Assembly: GCF_032917945.1 (NCBI RefSeq)
Contig: NZ_CP136624.1
Span: forward strand, 6,696,001-6,760,000
Source of the DNA: Bradyrhizobium sp. sBnM-33
Lineage (GTDB): Bacteria > Pseudomonadota > Alphaproteobacteria > Rhizobiales > Xanthobacteraceae
DNA length: 64,000 nucleotides
Reading direction: 5' to 3'
In this document: positions 53,218 to 63,722 of the stretch, in pieces
How positions within the stretch are numbered: the first letter of the stretch is position 1
Layout: every line of letters starts with the position of its first letter
Notes under the pieces: generated by a model
Seen by the model: only the letters and a program-made list of their open reading frames with translations
Told to the model about the DNA's origin: nothing
Database searches by the model: none
Made by a program: the position numbers and the translations under genes

Positions 53218-56200
53218 ATGTTCACATTCCTGGTCAGCGTCTCGCTTCGCAACCGCCTCCTCGTTCTTGCGATCGCGGGCGTCCTCGTTGTGCTGGGCGC
53301 CTATACCGCGCGCCAGCTGCCGGTCGACGTGTTTCCCGACCTCAATCGCCCGACCGTCACGATTATGACGGAATCGGAAGGCTACGCCCCGCCGGAAGTC
53401 GAGCAGCTCGTCAGCTTCCCGATCGAAACCCAAATGAACGGCGTGCCGGGCGTCAGCCGCGTGCGATCGGTCTCTGGCATCGGGCTTTCGATCGTCTACG
53501 TGGAGTTCGACTGGGGAACCGATATTTACCGCAACCGTCAACTGGTCGCGGAACGTCTCGCGCGGGTGCAGGACCAACTGCCCTTGAACGTCACCCCGCA
53601 GATCGGGCCCATCAGTTCGATAATGGGTCAAATTCTGCTGGTCGCGGTGACGTCGAAGACGGCCTCCCCAATGGAGGTGCGCGAGATCGCCGATTTCACG
53701 ATCAGGCCGCGACTGCTCTCCATACCCGGCGTCGCGCAGGTGATCCCGATCGGCGGCGAGGTCCGCCAGTACCGGATTGCGCCGCTGCCTTCCGCGCTGC
53801 GCGCACTCGGTGTGAGCTATGAGCAGGTCGAGCTGGCGCTGAGGCAATTCGGGACCAATACCGGTGGTGGGTTCACCGATCAGAACGCCCGCGAATATCT
53901 GATCCGCAATATCGGGCGCACCACGAGCCTGGAAGACCTGCGCAACATCGTCGTTACCACCACCGAAGGCCGCCCTATCCTGCTGCGGCAGGTGGCAAAC
54001 GTCGATTTTGCGCCCAAAGTCAAGCGCGGCGATGCGGGCTATATGAGCAGACCCGCCGTGATCGTCTCGGTCGAGAAGCAGCCCAATGTCGATACAGTGC
54101 GGCTGACGCAACAGATCACGCAGGCGCTCGCCGAACTGGAGCCCAGCCTGCCGTCCGGCATTAAAGCCAACGAGATTATCTTCAGGCAGGCGGACTTTAT
54201 TGAAAACTCGATCCAAAACCTCGAACGGGTGTTGCTCGAAGCAGCACTCGTGGTGGCGGCCATCCTGTTCGCGTTCCTCCTCAACTGGCGCACCACGGTA
54301 ATCTCGCTTACGGCGATCCCAGTCTCGATCCTGACCACGGCCATCATCTTCACGCTGCTCGGTCTGTCTATCAACACCATGACCCTGGGAGGACTTGCTA
54401 TTGCCATCGGCGAACTGGTCGACGACGCCGTCGTCGATGTCGAGAACATCTTCCGCCGACTGCGCGAGAACAGGGAGCAAGGCAATCCCCGTTCAGTTTT
54501 CGACGTGGTTGTTTCGGCATCCAACGAAGTGCGCTCAGGCATCGTCTACGCCACGATGATCATCGTCCTTGTGTTCGTGCCGCTGTTTGCGCTCTCGGGC
54601 ATCGAGGGACGACTGTTCGCACCGCTGGGCCACGCCTACATCATCTCGATCCTCGCGAGCCTGCTGGTTTCGATCACGCTGACGCCTGTGTTGGCCTATT
54701 ATCTGCTGCCGGGGATGAAGCGACTTGCGGAGCGGGAGAGCTGGCTCGTTCGCAAGCTCAAGTCGGCCAACCATGCCGCGCTCCGGTTCGCTTTCGCTCA
54801 CAAAGGATTGCTGCTTGGCGTGACGGCGATCGCCGTGTTGGGCGCAGGCGCTGGCGTATTCGCCTTGAAGCGCGCATTCCTGCCGGCTTTCAACGAGGGT
54901 ACTTTCACGATCAATATTGCGTTCGCCCCGGGAGTTTCGCTTTCGGAATCCAGCCGGGTGGGATCGATCGCGGAACGACTGCTGCTCGATGTGCCGGAAG
55001 TAATCAGTGTTGGGCGGCGGACAGGGCGCGCCGAGCTGGACGAGCACGCAGAAGGCGTCCATTCCTCGGACCTCGAAGTCGATCTCAAGCGCTCGCAGCG
55101 GCCAAAGCCCGAGATTATCGCGGACATCCGCTCCCGGCTTTCGGTGCTGCCGCTTTCGATCAATGTCGGTCAGCCGATCTCGCACCGACTCGATCACCTG
55201 CTCTCGGGCATTCGTGCCGAACTCGCCCTCAAACTATTCGGCGACGACCTCGACACGCTGCGAAACAGCGCGGAAGAACTCCGTGGGCGGCTCGCCAAGA
55301 TCGATGGGATCCAGGACCTCCAGGTCGAAAAGCAGGTGCGTATTCCGCAGCTCGAAGTCCGCGTCGATTATACGCGGGCTGCCTTGTACGGCGTGCAGCC
55401 CGGCGCCGTCACGGAACAATTATCGCGGCTGTCGAGCGGACGCGTCATCTCGCGCGTGGTCGATGGTTACAAGCGCTACGACGTGGTCATGAGATTGCCC
55501 GAGCGCCTGCGCACGACCGAAAAGCTCGGCGAGCTTCTGATCAAGACCCCCTCCGGCTGGATACCGGCGCGTCAGATCGCGGATGTGAAGGAAACGGACG
55601 GGCCGAACCAAATCCTGAGGGAGAACGGCCGCAGACGCATCGTCGTGCTTGCGAACTCCGACGGTAAAACCGACATGGCCGAGATCGTGCGCCGCATTCG
55701 CGCTGAATTGCAGGCGACGCGGCTGCCGCAGGGCGTCACCGCGAGCCTTGAAGGCACATTCCAGGCGCAGGAGGAAGCCAGCCGCAGAATCGCTATTCTT
55801 TCAGCTCTTTCTCTCGCGCTGATCTTTGCGATTCTCTACAGCCGCTACCGCTCCACCGTGCTGGCCTTGATCGTCATGGGCGGGGCGCCGCTCGCTCTGA
55901 TCGGTTCGGTCGCTGCGCTGGCGCTGACGGACCAGCCGCTATCGGTCGCCAGCATGATCGGATTCATCACACTGACGGGGATCGCGACACGCAACGGCAT
56001 TCTCAAGATAAGCCACTACATCAATCTGGCTTTGCACGAACGGGTGCCGTTCGGGCCGGAGCTTGTGATCCGCGGAAGCCTTGAGCGCATGACGCCCGTG
56101 CTGATGACCGCGCTTTCCGCGGGGCTTGCGCTGCTCCCGCTGCTTGTCGCGGCGGACGAACCGGGAAAGGAAATCCTGCATCCTGTCGCGGTGACGATCT

Positions 56201-56346
56201 TCGGCGGACTGATCAGCGCGACTTTGCTCGATGCGCTGATCACGCCCGTGCTGTTTCTCATGTTCGGCAGGAAGCCGCTGATGCGGCTGATGCAACGGCA
56301 GTCCGACGAGTCGCTCGGGAAACATGCTGCTTCACATTCGTATTGA
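53218..56346 (+). CDS. Heavy-metal RND efflux pump (HME family, CusA/CzcA-like)
   Basis: 1042 residues, with twelve membrane helices and two large periplasmic loops. The N-terminus [20 protein letters not shown] and [20 protein letters not shown] are HME hallmarks. The proton-relay helix IV reads [14 protein letters not shown]: the Asp and Glu equivalent to D408/E415 of CzcA are kept, but the position of CzcA D402 is alanine, as in CusA-type pumps, and an extra Asp pair is present. The metal could be Cu/Ag or a divalent ion; sequence alone does not settle it. AAGGAA precedes ATG 53218. It is followed by a small periplasmic protein gene. Confidence 0.93.
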   Translation: MFTFLVSVSLRNRLLVLAIAGVLVVLGAYTARQLPVDVFPDLNRPTVTIMTESEGYAPPEVEQLVSFPIETQMNGVPGVSRVRSVSGIGLSIVYVEFDWGTDIYRNRQLVAERLARVQDQLPLNVTPQIGPISSIMGQILLVAVTSKTASPMEVREIADFTIRPRLLSIPGVAQVIPIGGEVRQYRIAPLPSALRALGVSYEQVELALRQFGTNTGGGFTDQNAREYLIRNIGRTTSLEDLRNIVVTTTEGRPILLRQVANVDFAPKVKRGDAGYMSRPAVIVSVEKQPNVDTVRLTQQITQALAELEPSLPSGIKANEIIFRQADFIENSIQNLERVLLEAALVVAAILFAFLLNWRTTVISLTAIPVSILTTAIIFTLLGLSINTMTLGGLAIAIGELVDDAVVDVENIFRRLRENREQGNPRSVFDVVVSASNEVRSGIVYATMIIVLVFVPLFALSGIEGRLFAPLGHAYIISILASLLVSITLTPVLAYYLLPGMKRLAERESWLVRKLKSANHAALRFAFAHKGLLLGVTAIAVLGAGAGVFALKRAFLPAFNEGTFTINIAFAPGVSLSESSRVGSIAERLLLDVPEVISVGRRTGRAELDEHAEGVHSSDLEVDLKRSQRPKPEIIADIRSRLSVLPLSINVGQPISHRLDHLLSGIRAELALKLFGDDLDTLRNSAEELRGRLAKIDGIQDLQVEKQVRIPQLEVRVDYTRAALYGVQPGAVTEQLSRLSSGRVISRVVDGYKRYDVVMRLPERLRTTEKLGELLIKTPSGWIPARQIADVKETDGPNQILRENGRRRIVVLANSDGKTDMAEIVRRIRAELQATRLPQGVTASLEGTFQAQEEASRRIAILSALSLALIFAILYSRYRSTVLALIVMGGAPLALIGSVAALALTDQPLSVASMIGFITLTGIATRNGILKISHYINLALHERVPFGPELVIRGSLERMTPVLMTALSAGLALLPLLVAADEPGKEILHPVAVTIFGGLISATLLDALITPVLFLMFGRKPLMRLMQRQSDESLGKHAASHSY

Positions 56347-56374
56347 TCGCTCACGCCTTGAAAGGAGACCGCGC

Positions 56375-56740
56375 ATGAAGTTCAGATACCTCATTCTGGG
56401 CGCCGCCCTGCTGGCCGGGTTGCCGGCGTACGCACACGAGCCGAAAGGTTCACATGGAGGGCGCGTCGGCGATGCCGGCGCCTACCATGCGGAACTCGTT
56501 GTGAGAGACAAGACGGTTGAGATCTTCCTCACAGGCGAAGACGACAAACCGGTCGATCCGAAGGGATTCAAGGGCGTTGCCATTTTCAATCTGGAAGGAA
56601 AGGCAGAGCGCATAACGCTCGCTCCTTCGGAGAAGAACGTGTTGAGCGGGACCGCGGCTACGGCCCTGCCTGCTCATCCGAAGGGAGCGATTCAGTTCAC
56701 CGCTCCCGACGGCAAAACTGCAACCGCGCGGTTTGACTGA
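56375..56740 (+). CDS. Small periplasmic protein of the metal-efflux cluster
   Basis: 121 residues. Signal peptide about 1-20 (ending PAYA), then HEPKGSHGGRVGDAGAYHAE, a histidine-containing N-terminus, and a beta-rich domain (LVVRDKTVEIFLTGEDDKPV) similar in style to the N-terminal domain of the adaptor at 51544. It may bind metal in the periplasm and pass it to the pump. AAGGAG precedes ATG 56375, 28 bases after the pump gene. I recognise no named family. Confidence 0.78.
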   Translation: MKFRYLILGAALLAGLPAYAHEPKGSHGGRVGDAGAYHAELVVRDKTVEIFLTGEDDKPVDPKGFKGVAIFNLEGKAERITLAPSEKNVLSGTAATALPAHPKGAIQFTAPDGKTATARFD

Positions 56741-56770
56741 TGCACCCGACACACCATCGGCGGCCAATGC

Positions 56771-59707
56771 CTAGTCCCGCCCCACCAGTGCCAGGAAAAC
56801 CCGCCTCACCTCGCCTTGCGTCTCGCGCAGGCGCGCTTCCAGCGTCGAGAAATCCGGCGTGTCGCCGGCGCGCGCCATCACGCGCAAGAGATTCTCTCCC
56901 GACGTCTCCGGCTTGAATTTGCCGGTGACGCAAAGCCTGAGGATTTGCGTCAGGTCGTGATAAAGCCGTGCCGCCGAACGCAAAATCTCGGCGTCGGATG
57001 GCGGCAGCACGCCGAGGCGTGCCGCGTTGTCGAGCACCTGCAGCGTGGAGACGCTGAGGATCTCGGGTTTCTCCGAGGCGTGAACGAGCTGCAAATACTG
57101 CGCGATGAAATCGATGTCGACCAGGCCGCCGGCGGCGAGCTTGAGGTCCCAGATCTCGTCCTCGCCCTTCTCCAGCGCAATCGCCCGGCGCATGTCGGCG
57201 ACATCGCCGGCGGTAGAGGCCGCATCGCGCGGCCGCGTCAGCACGCTGCGAATCGCGTCCTCGATCGCTTTCCGAAACGCCGGTGAAGCCGAGATCACCC
57301 GCGCCCGCGTCAGCGCCATGTGCTCCCAGGTCCAGGCTTCGCGTTCCTGATAATCGGAAAAGGAATCGATCCGCGACGCCAGCGGCCCGGCGCGGCCCGA
57401 CGGCCGCAGTCGCATATCGACGTCGTAGAGTACGCCGTAATTGGTCCGCGTCGTAAATGCCGAGATCAGCCGCTGGGTCAGCCGCGTAAAATATTGTGCG
57501 CCGTGCAGCGATCGTTCGCCGTCGGAATCGGGATTGTCCGCGTCGAAATTATACAGCAGGATCAGGTCGAGATCGGAAGATGCCGTCATCTCGCGGCTGC
57601 CGAGCCGGCCCATCGCGAGGATCGCGGTCTCCTGTCCCTTGATGCGGCCGTACTGGGTCGCGAACTGCTCCCTAACCAGACCGTGCACGGTGTGCACGAT
57701 GCCCTCGGCGACGTCGGCGAAGGCGACGCCAGCATGCTGGGCGGAAACCGTGCCGGACAGGATCCGCGTGCCGATCAAGAACAGGCTCTCCTGCCCGAAC
57801 AGCCGCAGGCGATCGAGGAAGTCTTCGTAAGAGTCTGCGTCCTTCAGCGTCGCCGCCAGCCGCGCCGACAATTCCTTCCGGTCCGGCATCGCGCCGAAGA
57901 AACGGGGATCGATCAAGCCGTCCATGATCTGCGGCTGGCGCGCCAGCATGTCGCCGAGCCGCGGCGCGGCGCCGAGGATCAAGGCCACAAGGGCGACCAG
58001 ATCGCGGTTCTGGCTCAACAGTGAAATCAGCCGGCCGCCGCGCTGCAATGCGCCGAGAAAGCGATCGAACGTGGTCACGGCGTCGTCGGGATCTTCGGCA
58101 TGCGCGAGACCGTGGATCAGGCCGGGCACGAATTCGATGAAGGCAGCCTTGGTCGCCTCGTTGCGGAGCGCGCGATAGTTGCCCTGCATCCAGTGCTGCA
58201 GGGTGCCAGCCACCGCGACCGGCTTCTTGAAGCCAAGCATCGTCAGGTGATCGAGCAGACGCGCATCCTCAGGCCCGCCGGCATAATTGAGCTGCGGCAG
58301 CTTCACCGTGCCGGTCGGATCGCCCTCGAACAGCTTGCCGTAATGCCCCTGCACGACGTTGAGATGGCCGAGCAAGTCCTTCGCAAAGGCGGCCCGGCTC
58401 TGATAGCCAAAGAAGTTTGCAAAGCGCTCTACGGCCTCGGCATCTTCGGGCAGTGCATGGGTCTGCTCGTCCGAGATCATTTGCAGCCGGTGCTCGACGC
58501 GGCGCAGGAACTCATAGGCCGCGGTCAATTCGTCGAAGGCCTGAAAGCTGATCCAGTTGCTGGTCGCCAGCACCTGCAACGCATGCAGCGTGGGGCGCAC
58601 CCGCAGCTCCGGATGGCGGCCGCCGGCAATGAGCTGTTGCGTCTGCGCGAAAAACTCGATCTCGCGGATGCCGCCGCGGCCGACCTTGACGTTATGACCT
58701 TCGACCGCGATCTCGCTCTGGCCGCGATAGGTCTGCATCTGCCGCTTCATGTCGTGGACGTCGGCGAGCGCGGCAAAATCCAGATGCTTGCGCCAGACGA
58801 ACGGCGACAGTTCCGCGATCAGCGCCTCGCCCGCTTTGGCGTCGCCGGCGCAAACGCGCGCCTTGATCATCGCGGCGCGTTCCCAGGTCCGCCCTTCCCG
58901 CTCGTAATAGTGCAGCGCCGCTTCCGTCGAGATCGCCACCTGCGTTGAGGCCGGATCGGGCCGCAGGCGCAGATCGACGCGGAACACGTAGCCCTCGCCG
59001 GAGCGTTGCTGCAGCAGGCGGGCGAGCGTTTGCGTCACCCGCACGAAGAACGGCGCCGGCTCGATGTCTGCTACCAGCGAGGTGCGGGCGGGATCGAAAA
59101 ACACGATCAGGTCGATGTCGCTGGAGTAGTTCAATTCGCCGGCGCCCATCTTGCCCATCGCGAGCACGATGAGGCCAGAGCCCTCCTCCGGCCGGTCGTG
59201 ATTGGCAGCGGTCATGCGACCGCGCGCGACTTCCTGGCGCAGCAGGAAGCGCAGCGCCGTCTGCACCGAGACGGTCGCCAGATCAGTCAGCTCCGCCGTC
59301 ACCCGCATCACCGGCCAGACGCCGCCGATATCGCATAGTGCGATCAATAGTGCGGCCTCCGATTTCAAGCGGCGAAGCAGATGCATCACCTCGGCTTCGC
59401 TGGCGGCAGCGAGCACGTCGCGCGATGTCTTCTCGATCAGTGCGGCGAGATGCTGTTCCGGATCGCATGCCAACAGGCGGATCAGCCGCGCGGCGTCGGC
59501 GCGGATCAGGTCGAACAGGTATGGCGAGAACTCGACGATGCCGAGCAGGATAGCCCTGGCAAGCGGACGATCCAGCCACAGGCCGATCTCGGCCGCCTGC
59601 GCCGGCTCCAGTTCGGCGAGCCAGTCTCTGAGGCGTTGTTCGGCGTTGCTATTGGCTGCGATATGCGGCCCGCTGACGAACCGCGCAGCCAAGGCGGAGG
59701 AATTCAT
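56771..59707 (-). CDS. glnE: Bifunctional glutamine synthetase adenylyltransferase/deadenylylase
   Basis: 978 residues, the usual length. It has two nucleotidyltransferase domains. The N-terminal deadenylylase active site is GKMGAGELNYSSDIDLIVFF (about residues 185-205) and the C-terminal adenylyltransferase site is GRLGSREMTASSDLDLILLY (about 700-720), each with the G-S/S-x-D-x-D carboxylates. Helical GlnD-UTase-like linkers lie between. It adds or removes AMP on glutamine synthetase under PII control. Its ATG overlaps the histidine kinase stop by ATGA, so it is translationally coupled to the two-component genes. Confidence 0.97.
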   Translation of the reverse strand: MNSSALAARFVSGPHIAANSNAEQRLRDWLAELEPAQAAEIGLWLDRPLARAILLGIVEFSPYLFDLIRADAARLIRLLACDPEQHLAALIEKTSRDVLAAASEAEVMHLLRRLKSEAALLIALCDIGGVWPVMRVTAELTDLATVSVQTALRFLLRQEVARGRMTAANHDRPEEGSGLIVLAMGKMGAGELNYSSDIDLIVFFDPARTSLVADIEPAPFFVRVTQTLARLLQQRSGEGYVFRVDLRLRPDPASTQVAISTEAALHYYEREGRTWERAAMIKARVCAGDAKAGEALIAELSPFVWRKHLDFAALADVHDMKRQMQTYRGQSEIAVEGHNVKVGRGGIREIEFFAQTQQLIAGGRHPELRVRPTLHALQVLATSNWISFQAFDELTAAYEFLRRVEHRLQMISDEQTHALPEDAEAVERFANFFGYQSRAAFAKDLLGHLNVVQGHYGKLFEGDPTGTVKLPQLNYAGGPEDARLLDHLTMLGFKKPVAVAGTLQHWMQGNYRALRNEATKAAFIEFVPGLIHGLAHAEDPDDAVTTFDRFLGALQRGGRLISLLSQNRDLVALVALILGAAPRLGDMLARQPQIMDGLIDPRFFGAMPDRKELSARLAATLKDADSYEDFLDRLRLFGQESLFLIGTRILSGTVSAQHAGVAFADVAEGIVHTVHGLVREQFATQYGRIKGQETAILAMGRLGSREMTASSDLDLILLYNFDADNPDSDGERSLHGAQYFTRLTQRLISAFTTRTNYGVLYDVDMRLRPSGRAGPLASRIDSFSDYQEREAWTWEHMALTRARVISASPAFRKAIEDAIRSVLTRPRDAASTAGDVADMRRAIALEKGEDEIWDLKLAAGGLVDIDFIAQYLQLVHASEKPEILSVSTLQVLDNAARLGVLPPSDAEILRSAARLYHDLTQILRLCVTGKFKPETSGENLLRVMARAGDTPDFSTLEARLRETQGEVRRVFLALVGRD

Positions 59708-61170
59708 GCCACCTTCTGTGGCACATCCTGCGTTTGAGCCGCAAGCCTGTCGCCCGCGGCAGATAGCGCCGGGACGACCAGCGTTGCGGTCAGGCCGGGA
59801 CGGGAATCGGCGAGCCTGAGTTCGCCGCCATGCAAGGTCGCCACCGCGGACGCCAGGCTGAGCCCGAGGCCGGAACCCGGCAGCGTGCGGCTCGCCTCAA
59901 GCCGCACGAATCGCTCGACCGCGTGCTTGCGATCGCCTTCGGGAATGCCGGGTCCATGATCGGTGACGCTGAGCAGCACGTGGTCGCCTTCGCGCCGCGC
60001 CTCGATCAGGATCTCCCGAGTGCGCGCCGCGGCGGCAGGATCCAGCGGCTGCACCACTGGCGAGGGCTTGCCGTACTTGATGGCGTTCTCGACCAGATTG
60101 GCAAGTGCCTGGCTGATCAGTTCGCGGTTGCCATGCAGCCGCGCCGTCGCGGTCTTGACGCGGAGCGTCATGCCGTCGTCTTCCGCCAGCGGCTCATACA
60201 ATTCGTGGATACCCTTGGCGACGTCGGCCGCGTCGAAATCATCCATGTTGCCGCGCGCCTGCCCGGACTCGGCGCGCGCGATCATCAACAGCGCGTTGAA
60301 GGTGCGGATCAGGCTGTCGGATTCCTCGATGATCCGCTCCAGCGCCGCGCGGTATTCGGCCTCGCTGCCCGAACTCGCCAGCGCCTCCTCGGCGCGGTTG
60401 CGCAAGCGCGTCAACGGTGTCTTGAGGTCATGGGCGATGTTGTCGGAGACTTCCTTCAGCCCCGTCATCAGAGCCTCGATGCGCTCCAGCATGGCATTGA
60501 GGTTTTCCGCGAGACGATCAAGTTCGTCGCCGGAGCGTCCGACTGGCAGTCGCCCGGAAAGGTCGCCCGCCATGATACGCCTTGTGGTGCCGGTCATGGC
60601 ATCGATCCGTTGCAGCACCCGCCGCGCCACGAAGATGCCGCCGCCAATGCCGAGTACGATCACGACCAGCAGCGACCATTGCGCGGCGTTGGCGACGATG
60701 CCGAACAATCGGCGCCGCTCCTCCAGGTCGCGGCCGACCAAGAGACGAAAACCGTTGGTGAGTTCGGTGACACGCACCAGCGCGCGGTGATCCGCGGTGT
60801 CCTGCTCGTCGAGCCGGCGATAGCCGGTCTCCGACCAGCCGGTCGAGGCCATCACGCCCGGCGCCAGCGCGCCGACATTGCCGCCGATCGCCTTCCCCTC
60901 CGGCGTGGTGACGAGATAGAGGTTGGCGCCCGGCCGCAGGGCCCGGTTACCGAGCGTGAAGACGAGGCCGCGCAGGCCGCGGCGCGTGTAAATGTCGGTG
61001 ATCTCCGCAGTCTCGGCATTTACCGTGGCGGTGATCTGCTCGTTGATCAGCCGCCGCGTATTCCAGGCAAAATAGCCGAGCAGCGATGCCGCAAACAGCG
61101 CGAACAAAAACAGATAGACCAGCGTCAGCCGAAACGCCGTGGTCCGGACCAGTTTACCGAATGCCGTCAC
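59704..61170 (-). CDS. Sensor histidine kinase (HAMP, EnvZ/CzcS-like)
   Basis: 488 residues. Helix one is about residues 14-35 and helix two about 165-182, with a ~130-residue periplasmic domain between them. A HAMP domain (RRVLQRIDAMTGTTRRIMAG) follows, then HisKA with VSDNIAHDLKTPLTRLRNR (phospho-acceptor H247) and the ATP domain with N-box LANLVENAIKYG, DHGPGIP and GSGLGLSLA. It phosphorylates the response regulator whose gene overlaps its start by 17 bases. The signal is unknown; linkage to degP suggests envelope stress. Confidence 0.94.
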   Translation of the reverse strand: MTAFGKLVRTTAFRLTLVYLFLFALFAASLLGYFAWNTRRLINEQITATVNAETAEITDIYTRRGLRGLVFTLGNRALRPGANLYLVTTPEGKAIGGNVGALAPGVMASTGWSETGYRRLDEQDTADHRALVRVTELTNGFRLLVGRDLEERRRLFGIVANAAQWSLLVVIVLGIGGGIFVARRVLQRIDAMTGTTRRIMAGDLSGRLPVGRSGDELDRLAENLNAMLERIEALMTGLKEVSDNIAHDLKTPLTRLRNRAEEALASSGSEAEYRAALERIIEESDSLIRTFNALLMIARAESGQARGNMDDFDAADVAKGIHELYEPLAEDDGMTLRVKTATARLHGNRELISQALANLVENAIKYGKPSPVVQPLDPAAAARTREILIEARREGDHVLLSVTDHGPGIPEGDRKHAVERFVRLEASRTLPGSGLGLSLASAVATLHGGELRLADSRPGLTATLVVPALSAAGDRLAAQTQDVPQKVA

Positions 61171-61873
61171 GGATCATGTATCCGGCGCCGCGGATCGTGT
61201 GCAGCAAGGGCCGATCAAAACCCTTGTCGATCTTGGAGCGCAGCCGCGAAATGTGCACGTCGATGACATTGGTCTGCGGATCAAAATGATAATCCCAGAC
61301 GTTTTCGAGAAGCATGGTGCGGGTCACCACCTGGCCGGCATGCTTCATCAGATATTCGAGCAGGCGAAACTCGCGCGGCTGCAGCGTCAACTCGTCCTTG
61401 CCGCGGGCAACACGATGAGAAAGACGGTCGAGCTCGAGATCGCCGACGCGGTAGGTGGTCTCTTCGGCCGGACCGACATTGCGGCGCGACAGCACTTCGA
61501 CGCGCGCCTGCAATTCGGCGAATGAATAGGGTTTTGGCAGATAGTCGTCGCCGCCGGCGCGCAGCCCCTTGATGCGATCGTCGACCTGGCCGAGCGCAGA
61601 AAGAATTAGAACTGGCGTGCGATCGCCCTTCTCGCGCAACGCGCCGATCACGGACAGGCCGTCGCGCTTGGGCAGCATGCGGTCGACCACCAGCACGTCA
61701 TAGTCGCCGCTCTCGGCCATCGATAGCCCCTCCTCGCCATCGCTGGCGAGATCGGCGACATAGCCGACTTCACGGAACGCCTTGACCAGATAGTCGGCGG
61801 ACTCGCGGTCGTCTTCGATGATCAACAGGCGCATCTGGTTGACGGGCGTAGGGATTGCTGCGGGGGCGCTCAC
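61154..61873 (-). CDS. OmpR/PhoB-family response regulator
   Basis: 239 residues from a GTG start at 61873, chosen because AAGAGGA stands just upstream; the ATG at 61834 has none, though it begins the conserved MRLLIIEDDRES. The receiver has the acidic pocket EDD (residues 20-22), the phosphorylated D64 in LVVDRMLPKRDG and the lysine in LPKPYSF. The C-terminal winged helix contains LTLQPREFRLLEYLMKHAGQ and VIDVHISRLRSKID. It is the partner of the following kinase and probably controls degP and itself. Confidence 0.95.
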   Translation of the reverse strand: MSAPAAIPTPVNQMRLLIIEDDRESADYLVKAFREVGYVADLASDGEEGLSMAESGDYDVLVVDRMLPKRDGLSVIGALREKGDRTPVLILSALGQVDDRIKGLRAGGDDYLPKPYSFAELQARVEVLSRRNVGPAEETTYRVGDLELDRLSHRVARGKDELTLQPREFRLLEYLMKHAGQVVTRTMLLENVWDYHFDPQTNVIDVHISRLRSKIDKGFDRPLLHTIRGAGYMIRDGIR

Positions 61874-62126
61874 AGGATTTGGTTCCTCTTCACCATGGCG
61901 CGGCCGCCCTGCACATGCAAGGCGACCGCGCAGTATCGCGATCAAGTGAAAAGAGCGGGCGATGAGGCTGGGGGACCTCACCGCCCTTAGGCCCTTCCGA
62001 CGGAGGGGGGCGTATTCCGAAGGAAGGTTGCCAGAGGGAGCGAGTTTTGGACCCGCTCCCCGGAAGGAGACGTCGGCGGGGGCGACGAATGCCGGCGTAA
62101 CCCTCCATCTGGTATCTAGTCCTCGT

Positions 62127-63722
62127 TTAGCCCTTCGCCAGCGGCACCGCGACGAAGCGCGACGAACCGCCGCTCTTCACGCGCATCAGAACGCTGTTCT
62201 TGTTCTCGGTCCGCGCAGCGTCGATTACCTCACGGACTTCGCTTGGGGTGCCGACGGGCTTGCCGGCGACCTCAAGAATGACGTCGCCTTCCTTGAAGCC
62301 GCGTTCGGCCGCCGCGCTCTTCGGGTCCACCTCGGTGACGACGACGCCTTCCCTGCCGGCGCCGGCCACGGTGTTGGCGGGGGCGACCGTCAGGCCGAGC
62401 TTCGGCACGTCGGTTCCCTTGGTCGCGCCGCCCTTGTCTTCGCGATCGGTGTTGGCCTTAGCCTCGACCGTGTTCGGCAACTGGCCGAGGGTGAGGTTGA
62501 CGACCTTGTCCTGGCCCTTTTGCAGCACGTTGAGCTTGACCGCGGTGCCGGGTGCGAGACCGCCGATGGTGCGGGCGAGTTCCCTGGCATCCTTGACGGG
62601 CTCGCCATTGACGGCGGTGATGACGTCACCGGACTGGATGCCGGCCTTGGCCGCTGGACCATTGGCCTGCGGCTCCGCCACCAACGCGCCTTCCGCCTTC
62701 TTCATGCCGAGACTATCGGCGATGTCGGAAGTCACCGGCTGGATCTGGACGCCGATCCACCCGCGGCTGACCGAACCCTTGTCCTTGAGCTGGGCGATCA
62801 CGTTATTGACCGTCGAGGCAGGAATCGAGAAGGCGATGCCGACGCTGCCGCCGGACGGCGAATAGATCGCGGTGTTGACGCCCATCACCTCGCCATTGGT
62901 GTCGAACGCCGGACCGCCGGAGTTACCCTTGTTCACGGGCGCGTCGATCTGGATGAAGTCGTCATAGGGCCCGTTGCCGATGTCGCGGCCGGAGGCCGAG
63001 ACGATGCCGGCGGTTACGGTGCCGCCGAGGCCGAACGGGTTGCCGACCGCGAGCACCCAGTCGCCGATCCGAGGTTTGCTATCGGACAGCTTGGCGAACG
63101 GGAAATCCTTGCGGCCCTCAACCTTGATCAGCGCCAGATCCGTGCGCTGATCGGTGCCGATCACCTTCGCGGTGTAGGTCTTGCCGTCGTCCATGGTGAC
63201 TTCGACCTTGTCGGCGCCGTCGACCACGTGGTTGTTGGTCACCGCATAGCCGTCAGGCGAGATGAAGAAGCCGGAACCCTGGCCCGTGACCGGGCCACGG
63301 CCGCCACGCGGTCCGCCGCGCAGGCCGGGCGGCAAGCCATCCGGACCGCCGAAGCGGCGGAAGAAGCGCTCCATCGGCGAGCCCGGCGGGAACGGCGAGT
63401 CATCGTCCTTGTTGGCGCTGTCGTCCTTGGAACTCTTGTCGGCGATGTTGATCTTCACCGAGATCACCGACGGCTTCACGCGCTCGACAATGTCGGCAAA
63501 ACCGATCGGACGCTCGACCTTGCGGACCTCGTTGTTGACCTGCGCGTGCGCCGCGCTGGTGAAGACATCGGCCGGGCCCTGCTGCGGCGAGAAGCCATAC
63601 ACGGCGGCGCCGAGGCCGGCGACCACGGAAGCCATCAGCGCGAACTTGCGCGCGGAGAACAGCGAGCGGCGAGCTGCGCCGTACGACGGTAGCGAAGAAA
63701 GATCGACGGGACGTTCTGTCAT
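62127..63722 (-). CDS. degP: Do-family periplasmic serine protease (DegP/HtrA)
   Basis: 531 residues. An N-terminal signal anchor (about residues 26-46) precedes the trypsin-like domain. The catalytic triad is H165 in AVTNNHVVDG, D195 in QRTDLALIK and S268 in KGNSGGPAF. Two PDZ domains follow (about 305-395 and 425-525), as in DegP/DegQ. A Gly/Pro/Arg-rich loop (FGGPDGLPPGLRGGPRGG) replaces the LA loop. It degrades or refolds misfolded envelope proteins. ATG 63722 is chosen; the frame to 63875 has no family support. It lies 253 bases upstream of the response regulator gene on the same strand. Confidence 0.96.
   Translation of the reverse strand: MTERPVDLSSLPSYGAARRSLFSARKFALMASVVAGLGAAVYGFSPQQGPADVFTSAAHAQVNNEVRKVERPIGFADIVERVKPSVISVKINIADKSSKDDSANKDDDSPFPPGSPMERFFRRFGGPDGLPPGLRGGPRGGRGPVTGQGSGFFISPDGYAVTNNHVVDGADKVEVTMDDGKTYTAKVIGTDQRTDLALIKVEGRKDFPFAKLSDSKPRIGDWVLAVGNPFGLGGTVTAGIVSASGRDIGNGPYDDFIQIDAPVNKGNSGGPAFDTNGEVMGVNTAIYSPSGGSVGIAFSIPASTVNNVIAQLKDKGSVSRGWIGVQIQPVTSDIADSLGMKKAEGALVAEPQANGPAAKAGIQSGDVITAVNGEPVKDARELARTIGGLAPGTAVKLNVLQKGQDKVVNLTLGQLPNTVEAKANTDREDKGGATKGTDVPKLGLTVAPANTVAGAGREGVVVTEVDPKSAAAERGFKEGDVILEVAGKPVGTPSEVREVIDAARTENKNSVLMRVKSGGSSRFVAVPLAKG

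Noticed and set aside
52204..54480. 758-codon minus-strand frame opposite the RND genes
   Set aside because: It spans the junction of two well-supported plus-strand genes and is rich in Asp/Arg/His, as antisense frames here are.
59830..61266. 478-codon plus-strand frame opposite the sensor kinase
   Set aside because: It covers the kinase and the response regulator's end in antisense, without any recognisable domain or ribosome binding site.
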